Below, one piece after another: positions 53,232-61,422 of a stretch of 64,000 nt of DNA. Each line of letters begins with the position of its first letter. Position 1 is the first letter of the stretch. The translations under genes were made by a program, and so were the position numbers. Source of the DNA: Streptomyces violaceusniger (GTDB lineage Bacteria > Actinomycetota > Actinomycetes > Streptomycetales > Streptomycetaceae); NCBI GenBank assembly GCA_005405945.1, contig BJHW01000001.1:6882001-6946000 (forward strand), in the 5' to 3' direction. Below the pieces are notes generated by a model. It was not told the DNA's origin, did no database searches, and saw nothing but the letters and a program-made list of their open reading frames with translations.

Positions 53232-55482
53232 GTGGCCACCTTCCTCTATAAACTCGGCCGGTTCGCCTTCCGGCGACGCGGCTTCGTCGCGCTGATATGG
53301 GTGGCGCTGCTCGCGGTCGCGGGCGTCGGCGCCGCCACCGCCTCCCAGCCCGCCAACGACAGCTTCTCCATTCCGGGCACCGAGGCCCAGAAGGCGTTCG
53401 ACCTGCTGGAACAGCGGTTCCCCGGGGTAACGCGGACGGCGCCACCGCCCGTGTGGTCTTCCGCGCCCCGAGCGGCGAGAAGATGACCGACCCGGCCAAC
53501 AAGGCGGTGGTCACCAAGACCGTCGCCGAGCTCAAGGCCAGTTCGCCGCAGATCGCCTCGGTCGCCGACCCCTACCAGGCCCATGCCGTCAGCAAGGACG
53601 GCACCACGGCGTACATCCTGACCAGCTACAAGGTCAACGCCATGGAGCTGAAGGACCCCGCCAAGGACGGTCTGAAGGAGGTGGGGGACAAGGCCGAGAA
53701 GTCCGGGCTGACGGTGCAGATCGGCGGTGACGCGCTCCAGGAGATGCCGGAGACCGGCTCCACCGAGATCATCGGCATCGCGATCTCCGCGGTCGTCCTC
53801 GCCATCACCTTCGGCTCGCTGGTCGCCGCCGGACTGCCCCTGCTGACCGCGCTCATCGGCGTCGGCATCGGCATCTCGTCGATCACCGCGCTCGCCACCA
53901 CCCTGGGGCTGTCCACCACCACCTCCACCCTGGCGATGATGATCGGCCTCGCGGTCGGCATCGACTACGCGCTCTTCATCGTCTCCCGCTACCGCGCGGA
54001 GCTGGCCGAGGGACGGGACCGGGAGGAAGCCGCCGGACGGGCCGTGGGCACCGCGGGCTCCGCGGTCGTCTTCGCCGGCCTTACGGTCGTCATCGCGCTG
54101 GTCGGCCTCGCCGTCGTCAACATCCCGATGCTGACCAAGATGGGCTTCGCCGCGGCCGGTACGGTCGTCATCGCCGTCCTCATCGCGATCAGCCTCATCC
54201 CGGCGGTGCTGGGCTTCGCGGGCAAGCGGGTGTTCGGGCGCAAGGCGCGCCGGCGGATGGAGGAGCGTGCCGCGGCGGCCGCCGCGAGCGGCGCGGAAGC
54301 CCCGAGGAGAAGCCCAACATGGGCACCCGCTGGGCCCGTTTCGTGCTGCGCCGCCCGGTGCTGGTGCTGCTGGTGGCCGTGCTCGGCCTCGGCGCTGCCG
54401 CCCTGCCCGCCACCAGCCTGGAGCTCGGTCTGCCGGACGACGGCTCGCAGCCGGTCAGCAGCCAGAAGCGCCAGGCGTACGACATGATCTCCGAGGGCTT
54501 CGGCCCCGGCTACAACGGTCCGCTGATGGTGGTCGTCGACGCCAAGGGCAGCGATGACGCCAAGGGCGCGGCCCAGCAGGTCATCAAGACCATCACCGGT
54601 CTGGACGGGGTGGCGGGGGTCAGCCCGGCCACGTTCAACAAGGCCGGTGACACCGCGACGCTCACCGTCCTCTCCAAGTACAAGCCGAGCAGCATCGACA
54701 CCGAGAACCTGGTCGGTGACATCCGGGACAAGGCGAGCGGCCTGAGGTCCGACACCGGCGCCGAGGTGCTGGTGACCGGCCAGACGGCGATGAACATCGA
54801 CATCTCGCAGAAGCTCAACGACGCGCTGGTGCCCTATCTGGTGCTCGTCGTCGGACTGGCCTTCCTGCTGCTGATGGTGGTCTTCCGGTCCGTCCTGGTC
54901 CCGCTCAAGGCGGCGCTCGGCTTCCTGCTCTCCGTCGTCGCGGCGCTCGGCGCGGTGGTCGCGGTCTTCCAGTGGGGCTGGCTGGCGGACCTGTTCGGGG
55001 TCGAGGAGACCGGACCGATCATGAGCATGATGCCGATCTTCATGATCGGTGTGGTGTTCGGACTGGCGATGGACTACGAGGTCTTCCTGGTGACCCGGAT
55101 GCGGGAGGCGTACGTCCACGGCGAGCGCCCCGGTCAGGCCGTCGTCACCGGCTTCCGGCACGGCGCCCGGGTGGTCACCGCGGCCGCGGTCATCATGATC
55201 AGCGTCTTCGCGGGATTCATCGGCTCGTCCGAGTCGATGATCAAGATGATCGGCTTCGGCCTCGCCACCGCCGTTCTCTTCGACGCCTTCGTGGTCCGCA
55301 TGGCCATCGTCCCGGCGGTCCTGGCGCTGCTCGGCAAGGCGGCCTGGTGGCTGCCGCGCTGGCTGGACCGGGCGCTGCCCAACGTGGACGTGGAGGGTGA
55401 GGGGCTGCGCAAGCAGCTCGAGCAGCCCTCCGGGGCCCAGCAGCCCGACAGGGACTCCGACGCCGAGCTGACCCGCGTCTGA
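53232..55482 (+). CDS. MMPL/RND-family transporter, frameshifted twice
   Basis: Large membrane protein of about 750 aa after repair, with 12 helices in two halves. Helix 1 is GFVALIWVALLAVAGVGAA. The first helix bundle has TSTLAMMIGLAVGIDYALFI and VSRYRAELAEG (proton-relay Asp). The second has IFMIGVVFGLAMDYEVFLVT and RMREAYVHGE. Frame breaks occur at 53424-53427 (GGGG, repaired as FPGGNADGATARVV) and 54300-54303 (CCCC, repaired as EAPEEKPNMGTRWA). MMPL proteins export lipids or antibiotics. It follows a TetR gene with clear operators. A hairpin terminator lies after it. Confidence 0.85.
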
Positions 55483-55529
55483 CCCGCCTCTGACCCGGGT
55501 CTGAACACCTGGCGTCACGCTTCGTCCCG

Positions 55530-55561
55530 ACGGCGGCCTTCCGAGCCCGGAAGGCCGCCGT
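55530..55561 (+). terminator. MMPL gene terminator
   Basis: ACGGCGGCCTTCC and GGAAGGCCGCCGT form perfect 13-bp arms around a 6-nt loop, 48 bp after the MMPL stop. Confidence 0.85.
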
Positions 55562-55604
55562 TCGGCGTTTCCCGCGAGCCCGCGATTCCGCGACGTCGGC
55601 GCTC

Positions 55605-55621
55605 TTGCGAACAACTTGCAG
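55605..55621 (+). promoter_or_regulatory. Nur-box-like nickel operator
   Basis: TTGCGA-N5-TTGCAG matches the Streptomyces Nur-box consensus tTGCaa-N5-ttGCAA in 5 of 6 positions on each side, with exact spacing. It lies 52 bp upstream of the ECF transporter start. Nur-dependent nickel repression is inferred; it would make this a nickel rather than a cobalt system. Confidence 0.6.
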
Positions 55622-55672
55622 GTACGGGCTACCATCGGGCCGATAGCTGCAGCTCAGGAGCGGAGTCCCGCC

Positions 55673-56317
55673 ATGCATGTGCCCGACGGATTCATCGACG
55701 CACCGGTGTCGGTGGCGACCGGTGTGGTCGCGGCCGGGGCCGTCGCGGTCAGTTTGCGCGGTTCCCGGCGGGAACTCGACGAGCGGACCGCGCCGCTGGC
55801 CGGGCTGGTCGCGGCGTTCATCTTCGCCGTGCAGATGCTGAACTTCCCCGTGGCCGCCGGGACCAGTGGCCATCTGCTGGGCGGCGCGCTGGCCGCGATA
55901 CTCGTGGGGCCGTACACGGGTGTGTTGTGCGTCTCCGTGGTGCTGCTGATGCAGGGCGTGCTGTTCGCGGACGGCGGGCTCACCGCGCTCGGTGTCAACA
56001 TCACGGACATGGCCCTGGTCACCACGGTCGTGGCGTACGCGCTCTTCCGCGCGATCGTGAAGCTGGCCCCGCACCGCCGCCGTACGGTCACCGTCGCGTC
56101 CTTCGCGGCCGCGCTGATCTCCGTGCCCGCCGCCGCGGTGGCCTTCACGGCGATCTACGCGCTCGGCGGCACGGCCGATGTGGCGATCAGCAAGGTCTTC
56201 GCGGCGATGGTCGGGGTGCATGTGCTGATCGGCATCGGCGAGGCGGCGATCACCGCGCTGACGGTCGGCGCCGTCGTCGCCGTACGGCCGGATCTGGTGT
56301 ACGGGGCGCGGGGGTGA
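55673..56317 (+). CDS. nikM: ECF nickel/cobalt transporter substrate-binding subunit (NikM/CbiM)
   Basis: Membrane S-component of 214 aa that binds the metal. The N-terminus MHVPDGFIDAP supplies the metal ligands: Met1, His2 and further residues, as in NikM/CbiM. Helices include ATGVVAAGAVAVSLRG, the conserved NFPVAAGTSGHLLGGALAAI and LLMQGVLFADGGLTALGVN. ATG 55673 is needed for the His2 motif. The stop overlaps the next gene (GTGA). The symbol nik rather than cbi depends on the Nur box; cobalt is possible. Confidence 0.88.
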   Translation: MHVPDGFIDAPVSVATGVVAAGAVAVSLRGSRRELDERTAPLAGLVAAFIFAVQMLNFPVAAGTSGHLLGGALAAILVGPYTGVLCVSVVLLMQGVLFADGGLTALGVNITDMALVTTVVAYALFRAIVKLAPHRRRTVTVASFAAALISVPAAAVAFTAIYALGGTADVAISKVFAAMVGVHVLIGIGEAAITALTVGAVVAVRPDLVYGARG

Positions 56318-56801
56318 CCGCGCGTCCGTTGGAGATCCGCAGCAGCCCGCTGGCCCCGGCCGCCCCGGGGGCGGTGGCGCGGGCGGAGGCCCCGACGGCC
56401 GAACCCGCCGCGGCGACCGCCGGGACCCCCGAGCCCGCCGGGACCCCCGAACTCACCGGGACCCCCGAGCCCGCCGCCGCGCCACGGCGGTCGGCGCGGC
56501 GCGTGTGGTGGGCCGGGCTCGCGGCCGCGCTGCTGTGCGCCGGGGTCGTCAGCTTCTACGCCTCCGCCAGCCCCGACGGGCTGGAGAAGGTCGCCCATGA
56601 CAAGGGGATCGACAAGAAGACCGAGGACCACGCCGCCAAGGACTCCCGCTCGCCGACTACGGCGTCAAGGACATCTCCGACGCCCGGCTCTCCGGCGGGC
56701 TCGCCGGGGTGATCGGGGTCGGGGCCACGCTCGCCGTCGGCTCCGGGGTCTTCATCGTCGTACGGCGGCGCAGGGCGACGGCCGAGAGCGAGCGGGGCTG
56801 A
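56314..56801 (+). CDS. nikN: PDGLE-type small subunit (NikN/CbiN-like), frameshifted
   Basis: About 162 aa after repair. A Pro/Ala/Glu-rich N-terminal tail (EPAGTPELTGTPEPAA) of 60 residues precedes a helix VWWAGLAAALLCAGVVSFYA and the PDGLE motif in SASPDGLEKVAHD. The frame breaks at KDSR; one C or G added near 56645-56647 gives SPLADYGVKDISDARLSGGL and the second helix GVIGVGATLAVGSGVFIVV. The GTG at 56314 overlaps nikM. PDGLE proteins are the periplasm-facing partner of NikM. Confidence 0.78.
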
Positions 56802-56803
56802 CC

Positions 56804-57567
56804 GTGGGTGCGGGACACGCGCACAAGCTCTACCGGGAGGGCCGGTCGCCCGTCCACGCCCTCCCCCGCACTGCAAGATCGCCGCCGTCTTCTGCTTCGT
56901 CCTCGTCGTCGTCTCCACGCCCCGCGAGGCCGTCTGGGCGTTCGGGGCGTACGCGGTGCTGCTGGCCGGAGTGGCGGCGGCGGCCCGGATCCCGGGCGGG
57001 TACCTACTGCGGCGGCTGCTGATCGAGATCCCGTTCGTGGCCTTCGCCGTGCTGATGCCGTTCATCGCGGAGGGCCCGCGGGTGGAGGTGCTGGGGATGT
57101 CGCTCAGCGAGTCCGGGCTGTGGAGCGCCTGGAACATCCTCGCCAAGGGCACCCTCGGCGTCGCCGCCTCCGTCCTCCTGGCGTCCACGACCGAACTGCG
57201 CGCCCTGCTGCTGGGGCTGCAGCGGCTGCGGATGCCCTCGCTGCTGGTGCAGATCGCCTCGTTCATGATCCGCTACGGGGACGTCATCTCCGATGAGATG
57301 CGCCGGATGCGGATCGCCCGCCAGTCGCGCGGCTTCGAGGCGCGCGGGGTGCGGCACTGGGGCGTGCTCGCCTCCTCGGCCGGGGCGCTGTTCATCCGCT
57401 CCTACGAACGGGGCGAACGGGTCCACCTGGCGATGGTCAGCCGGGGCTATACGGGCACGATGCCGGTGATCGACGATGTGACGGCGTCCCGCGCTCAGTG
57501 GATGTACGCCGCCGCCCTCCCGCTGACCGCGCTGGCGGTCTGCCTGACCGGATGGATGCTGCCTTGA
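56804..57567 (+). CDS. nikQ: ECF transporter transmembrane subunit (NikQ/CbiQ), frameshifted
   Basis: About 254 aa after repair, coupling the ATPase to the S-component. It starts at GTG 56804, 3 nt after nikN (VGAGHAHKLYREGRSPVHAL). One C added to the CCCCC run at 56863-56867 gives LPPHCKIAAVFCFVLVVV. The T-component signature is in the loop VQIASFMIRYGDVISDEMRR with MRIARQSRGFEARG; the Ala-Arg-Gly coupling motifs are present. YERGERVHLAMVSRGY is the second coupling helix. A TnpB transposon begins just after its stop and separates it from nikO. Confidence 0.82.
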
Positions 57568-57700
57568 CTTCCTCCCCTCGTAAACGAGGGGGATTCCTAC
57601 GGCTCGCGCCGTGGGACTTCCTGCTTCGTCACCGACTGCCCCGTCCGGGAGGACTCCCGTTGAGGTCTTACACCGGCTCCACAGGCCGACACCGCCAGCC
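57566..57700 (-). ncRNA. Predicted omega (re) RNA scaffold region
   Basis: In TnpB elements the guide RNA overlaps the tnpB 3' end and the right end, with its guide taken from the flank beyond. Here that is the left side of the element, so the guide would match the 3' end of nikQ. The hairpin at 57574-57591 would be at its 3' part. This is inferred from the family, not seen as a conserved structure. Confidence 0.35.
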
Positions 57701-58796
57701 CGGCGGCCAGAAGGTTCTTCGCCGCGTTCACGTCCCGGTCATGGGTCGCACCGCAGTCGCACGTCCAGGTACGGACGCCCAGCGGCAGCTTCCCTCGCAG
57801 GGTGCCGCATACGGAACACAGCTTGGAGGAGGGGAACCAGCGGTCGACCGCGATCACTTCGCGGCCGTACCAGGCGGCCTTGTACTCCAGCATGCTCCGG
57901 AACTGCGACCATGCCGCGTCGGAGATCGCCCGGGACAGCTTGCCGTTGCTGAGCATGTTCCGGACGGTGAGGTCCTCGATCACGAGCGTTTGGTTCTCAC
58001 GCACGAGTCGAGTGGTGAGCTTGTGCAGATGGTCACGGCGGCGGTCGGTGATGCGGGCATAGACCTTGGCGACCTTGCGGCGCGCTTTGGCCCTGTTGGC
58101 GCCGTCGCCCCTGGCCTTGCGGGCGAGGTTGCGCTGGGCGCGGGCGAGGCGGGCACGGTCGCGCCGCTCGTGCCCGGGGTTGGCGATCTTCTCACCCGTG
58201 GACAGGGTGAGCAGGTGGCCGAGCCCGGCGTCGATACCGACCGCCGAGCCGGTGGCGGGAAGCGGCTGGACGGTGGGGTCCTCGACCAGGAGGGAGACGA
58301 ACCAGCGCCCGGCCGCGTCCTGGGAGACAGTTACCGTGGAGGGGAGGGCGCCTTCCGGCAGGGGACGCGACCAGACGATGTCCAGCGGCTGGTCCATCTT
58401 CGCCAGCGTCAGCTTCCCGTCCCGGAACCGGAAGGCGCTGGAGGTGTACTCGGCGGACTTGCGGGACTTCTTGCGCGACTTGAACCGCGGGTACTTCGAC
58501 TGCTTGGCGAAGAACGCGGTGAACGCCGTCTGGAGGTGGCGCAGGGCCTGCTGGAGCGGAACCGAGGACACATCGTTGAGGAAGGCCAGCTCCTCGGTCT
58601 TCTTCCACGCCGTCAGCATCGCCGACGTGGTGTTGTAGTTGATCCGCTCCTGACGCAACGCCCACGCCTCGGTACGGGCCGCGAGCGCCATGTTGTAGAC
58701 CTTCCGCACGCATCCGAACGTGCGCGACAGCTCCGCTGCCTGCACATCGGTCGGATAGAAGCGGTACCGATACGCCCGCTTCACGTGAATGGTCAC
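57597..58796 (-). CDS. tnpB: TnpB RNA-guided nuclease homologue
   Basis: A 399-residue TnpB (OrfB, IS1341/IS605 type), ancestor family of Cas12. The N-terminal region is YRYRFYPTDVQAAELSRTFG. The RuvC-like catalytic acids are all present: Asp in GIDAGLGHLLTL, Glu in LVIEDLTVRNML and Asp in DCGATHDRDVNAAKNLLA. A zinc ribbon CSVCG...CDCG lies between the last two. TnpB cuts DNA guided by an omega RNA made from the 3' end of its own gene and the right end of the element. No TnpA is present, so it cannot move alone and would depend on one in trans. It is antisense to the transporter operon. Confidence 0.92.
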   Translation of the reverse strand: MTIHVKRAYRYRFYPTDVQAAELSRTFGCVRKVYNMALAARTEAWALRQERINYNTTSAMLTAWKKTEELAFLNDVSSVPLQQALRHLQTAFTAFFAKQSKYPRFKSRKKSRKSAEYTSSAFRFRDGKLTLAKMDQPLDIVWSRPLPEGALPSTVTVSQDAAGRWFVSLLVEDPTVQPLPATGSAVGIDAGLGHLLTLSTGEKIANPGHERRDRARLARAQRNLARKARGDGANRAKARRKVAKVYARITDRRRDHLHKLTTRLVRENQTLVIEDLTVRNMLSNGKLSRAISDAAWSQFRSMLEYKAAWYGREVIAVDRWFPSSKLCSVCGTLRGKLPLGVRTWTCDCGATHDRDVNAAKNLLAAGLAVSACGAGVRPQRESSRTGQSVTKQEVPRREP

Positions 58797-58951
58797 GACT
58801 CACAAACCAGCACATCAACTTGTGACCCCCTGATGGGTTGTCAGTGGCGGACGCCGGATCGCCCCGGCGGCGATTCGGCTTTCCCTGCCCTGCTCCGCAG
58901 GGGCCCGATTCCTCCCCCGCCTGAAGGCGGGGGTTTCCTCGGAGGTTCCCG

Positions 58952-59722
58952 ATGACCGACCCCGCCGCCACCCCGCCGTCCCTCCAGGTGTCCGGTCTGG
59001 CCTACGCCTACCCCGACGGCCATCAGGCCCTCTTCGGCGTCGATCTGACCGTGGCCCGCGGCGAGCGGGTGGCGCTCCTCGGGCCGAACGGCGCGGGCAA
59101 GACCACGCTCGTGCTGCACCTCAACGGCATCCTCACGGCGGGCGCCGGGACGGTCACGGTCGCGGGGCTGCCGGTGGCGAAAGCCCACCTGGCCGAGATC
59201 CGCCGCCGGGTGGGCATCGTCTTCCAGGACCCGGACGACCAGCTGTTCATGCCGACCGTGCGCGAGGACGTGGCCTTCGGCCCGGCCGCGGCGGGGCTGC
59301 GCGGCGCGGAGCTGGAGGAGCGGGTGCGCCGCGCGCTGGAGCGGGTCGGGATGGCGGAGTTCGCCGACCGGCCGCCGCACCACCTCTCCTTCGGGCAGCG
59401 GCGGCGGGTGGCCGTGGCGACCGTACTGGCCATGGAGCCGGAGATCCTGGTCCTGGACGAGCCCTCGTCCAACCTCGACCCGGCCTCGCGCCGCGAACTC
59501 GCCGACATCCTGCGCTCCCTTGAGGTGACCGTGCTGATGGTCACCCACGATCTGCCGTACGCGCTGGAGCTGTGCCCGCGCTCGGTGGTGCTCAGCGGCG
59601 GGGTGATCGCGGCGGACGGCGGAACGCAGGAGCTGCTGTGCGACGAGGAGCTGATGCGCGAGCACCGGCTGGAGCTCCCCTTCGGCTTCGACCCGCGCTC
59701 GGTGACGGTGCCCATCAGGTGA
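58952..59722 (+). CDS. nikO: ECF transporter ATP-binding subunit (NikO/CbiO)
   Basis: ATPase of 256 aa energising metal uptake. Walker A is LLGPNGAGKTTLVLHL, Q-loop FQDPDDQLF, signature HLSFGQRRRVAVATVL, Walker B ILVLDEPSSNLDP and H-loop VTHDLPYALEL. ATG 58952 follows GGAGG at 58941-58945, just outside the transposon's right palindrome, so the ribosome-binding site survives the insertion. The TnpB element upstream separates it from nikMNQ and may reduce its expression. Its 3' end has repeated GGTGACGGTGCC sequence. Confidence 0.92.
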   Translation: MTDPAATPPSLQVSGLAYAYPDGHQALFGVDLTVARGERVALLGPNGAGKTTLVLHLNGILTAGAGTVTVAGLPVAKAHLAEIRRRVGIVFQDPDDQLFMPTVREDVAFGPAAAGLRGAELEERVRRALERVGMAEFADRPPHHLSFGQRRRVAVATVLAMEPEILVLDEPSSNLDPASRRELADILRSLEVTVLMVTHDLPYALELCPRSVVLSGGVIAADGGTQELLCDEELMREHRLELPFGFDPRSVTVPIR

Positions 59723-59809
59723 CGGTGCCGGTGAGGTGAGGATGCCGGTGTTTCCGGTGGGACGAGGGTGCCGGTGAGGTGACGGGCTGGGCGGTGTCCG
59801 GCGGGGCCT

Positions 59810-59930
59810 GACGCCTGCGGCGGGCCACGCGGCGGAGCCGGATATCGATGCTTCCCCTCCCCGCCCCTTCCCACAACTGGGGCTTCGCCCCAAGACCCCT
59901 GACCGGGGCTTCGCCCCGGTCACCCGGACC
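59810..59930. repeat. Interspersed hairpin repeat, short copy
   Basis: Carries CCACGCGGCGGAGCCG, ATCGATGCTTCCCCTCCCC and GCCCCTTCCCACAACTGGGG, also found inverted at 11620-11930, then TTCGCCCC units. It overlaps the 3' end of the AAA ATPase gene. Confidence 0.7.
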
Positions 59931-61041
59931 CGCCGGACATGGACATCGGCGTCGGCGCCGCCCGGCACGGGCGTCCGGCCTTGATCCGTTCCACCGCCGC
60001 CAGCAGATCCGCCTGCCGCACCCGCGGGCGCCCCGTCCGCAGCACCTCCGCCGCCGCGTCGATCACCGCACGGCGGATATCGCGCCCGGTCACCTCGTCC
60101 ACCCCGGCCAGCCCCTCCGGGGAGACGTCCTCGGCGAGGGGCAGGGCCTCGGGCAGATGGCGCCGCCAGATGCCGGCCCGCGCCGCCTCGTCCGGCGCCG
60201 GGAAGCGCACATGCCACACCCGGCTGTCGAACGCCGTGTCATAGCTGGTCACCAGGTTGGTGGCCAGGACGACCAGCCCCTCATGGCTGTCCAGGGCGGT
60301 CAGCATCTCGCTGCGCATGGCGTTCACCGCGTGCTCCGAGCCATGGCTGGTGGTCTCGAACCGCGAGGACATCAGCGCGTCCGCCTCGTCCAGGAAGAGC
60401 ACCGCGCCCTGCTCACGCGCCGCGTGGAAGAGCGCCGCCAGATTCTTCGGGCCCTCCCCGTGGTACTTGCTCTCCAACTGCGAGGCGCGGGCCGCGATCA
60501 GCGGACGCCCCAGCCGGTGCGCGAGGGCGTGGGCGGCCAGGGTCTTGCCGGTGCCGGGCGCGCCCTCCAAGTTGATCGCCGAGCCGGGGTGCGGCTGGAT
60601 CTCGCGCAGCCCCCACTCGTCGAACAGCACCCGGCGCTGCTCCACGGTGTGCACGGCGCGCAGCAGCTGGTCCAGCGTCCGGTCCGGGAGCACCAGGCGG
60701 TCGAAGGTGTACAGCGGTGGTGTCGCGGTGAACCGCCGCGCCCGCTCCGCGATCGACGGCTCGTCCGGCCCCGCCGCCGCTTCCGACCCCGCTTCCGCTT
60801 CCGACCCCGCTTCCGCTTCCGTCTCCGCCGCCGCTTCCGCTCGGGGCCCCGACTCCGTCGCCGCCCCCGGTGGTTGGTTGGTGACGGTGACCGTGAGCGG
60901 CCGTGGTCCGCCGCGGCCGCTGAACTCCTTCGCGGCCTCGATCAGCCGGGTCCGCAGCAGCGCCGCCTCTACATCGTCGGCGCTGCCCGGAATGCCGGTG
61001 ACGGCGAAGGCGGTACGCGAACCCCTTCCCAGGTTTCTCAC
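59920..61041 (-). CDS. AAA+ ATPase
   Basis: A 373-residue ATPase. An acidic Ala/Glu-rich linker with GSEAEAGSEA repeats follows an N-terminal domain of about 60 residues. The AAA core has NLEGAPGTGKTLAAHALAHR as Walker A, AVLFLDEADALMSSRFE as Walker B and VVLATNLVTSYDTAFDSRVW as sensor 1 / arginine-finger region. ESKYHGEGPKNLAALFHAA is the pore-loop-like part, so it resembles single-ring AAA chaperone or protease-like proteins. It is the last gene of the minus-strand operon starting with the histidine kinase. Function unknown. Confidence 0.85.
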   Translation of the reverse strand: MRNLGRGSRTAFAVTGIPGSADDVEAALLRTRLIEAAKEFSGRGGPRPLTVTVTNQPPGAATESGPRAEAAAETEAEAGSEAEAGSEAAAGPDEPSIAERARRFTATPPLYTFDRLVLPDRTLDQLLRAVHTVEQRRVLFDEWGLREIQPHPGSAINLEGAPGTGKTLAAHALAHRLGRPLIAARASQLESKYHGEGPKNLAALFHAAREQGAVLFLDEADALMSSRFETTSHGSEHAVNAMRSEMLTALDSHEGLVVLATNLVTSYDTAFDSRVWHVRFPAPDEAARAGIWRRHLPEALPLAEDVSPEGLAGVDEVTGRDIRRAVIDAAAEVLRTGRPRVRQADLLAAVERIKAGRPCRAAPTPMSMSGGSG

Positions 61042-61107
61042 GGGATCTCCCCCCTCGAACGCCGGCCGCGCCCCGGGCCCTCAGCCCTGGACTCTCGGCC
61101 CCGGACC

Positions 61108-61422
61108 TCAGCCCCAGACCGCGACCCGGTGGTGCGCATGAGCGCTGCGCACCTGCTGCTCGGCCTGCTTCCCCTCGATCCGGCGGCTTTCGACGAACTG
61201 CTCCCGCGAGGTGTCGAAGAGCCCCTGGATATAGCTGACATTGCCGTTGCGGATGGACTCGGAGACGGTGACCGCCCGTAGATCGGGATCGGTGTGCAGC
61301 CGCTCGCTCCGGGACCGGAACCAGTCCGCCAGGAGCTGGATGGTCACGCAGACGACATGGACCACCGCGACCGCGCCGATCCCGCCGAGCGCGAGGAGGA
61401 CCATGCCCAGCAGGCTCAGCAT
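61108..61422 (-). CDS. Small single-helix membrane protein
   Basis: A 104-residue protein with N-terminal helix MLSLLGMVLLALGGIGAVAVVHVVC-type (membrane) and a cytoplasmic charged part FRSRSERLHTDPDLRAVTV. A run QGLFDTSREQFVESRRIEGK is conserved-looking. The ATG at 61422 overlaps the stop of the repeat-protein gene by 7 nt, so they are likely co-translated. The AAA gene starts 66 nt after its stop. I do not recognise the family. Confidence 0.7.
   Translation of the reverse strand: MLSLLGMVLLALGGIGAVAVVHVVCVTIQLLADWFRSRSERLHTDPDLRAVTVSESIRNGNVSYIQGLFDTSREQFVESRRIEGKQAEQQVRSAHAHHRVAVWG

Larger units (their letters stand above)
57566..58940 (-). mobile_element. IS200/IS605-type TnpB element (IS1341 group) inside the transporter operon
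   Basis: About 1.4 kb with one gene, tnpB, on the minus strand and no tnpA. Both ends carry short palindromes typical of these elements: CCCCTCGT-AA-ACGAGGGG at 57574-57591 and CCCCCGCC-TGAA-GGCGGGGG at 58914-58933, each inside TTCCTCC/GG-TTCC-like contexts. It lies exactly between nikQ and nikO. The boundaries are my estimate; no target duplication is expected, since these elements move as single strands. Confidence 0.8.

Noticed and set aside
55561..55672. Cobalamin riboswitch upstream of the metal transporter
   Set aside because: The leader is too short and lacks the B12-box and conserved junctions; the Nur-like site fits better.
1047..56867. Programmed ribosomal frameshifting as the cause of the broken genes
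   Set aside because: It would need to occur in fifteen unrelated genes, always as a missing base, and without slippery heptamers or downstream structures in common.
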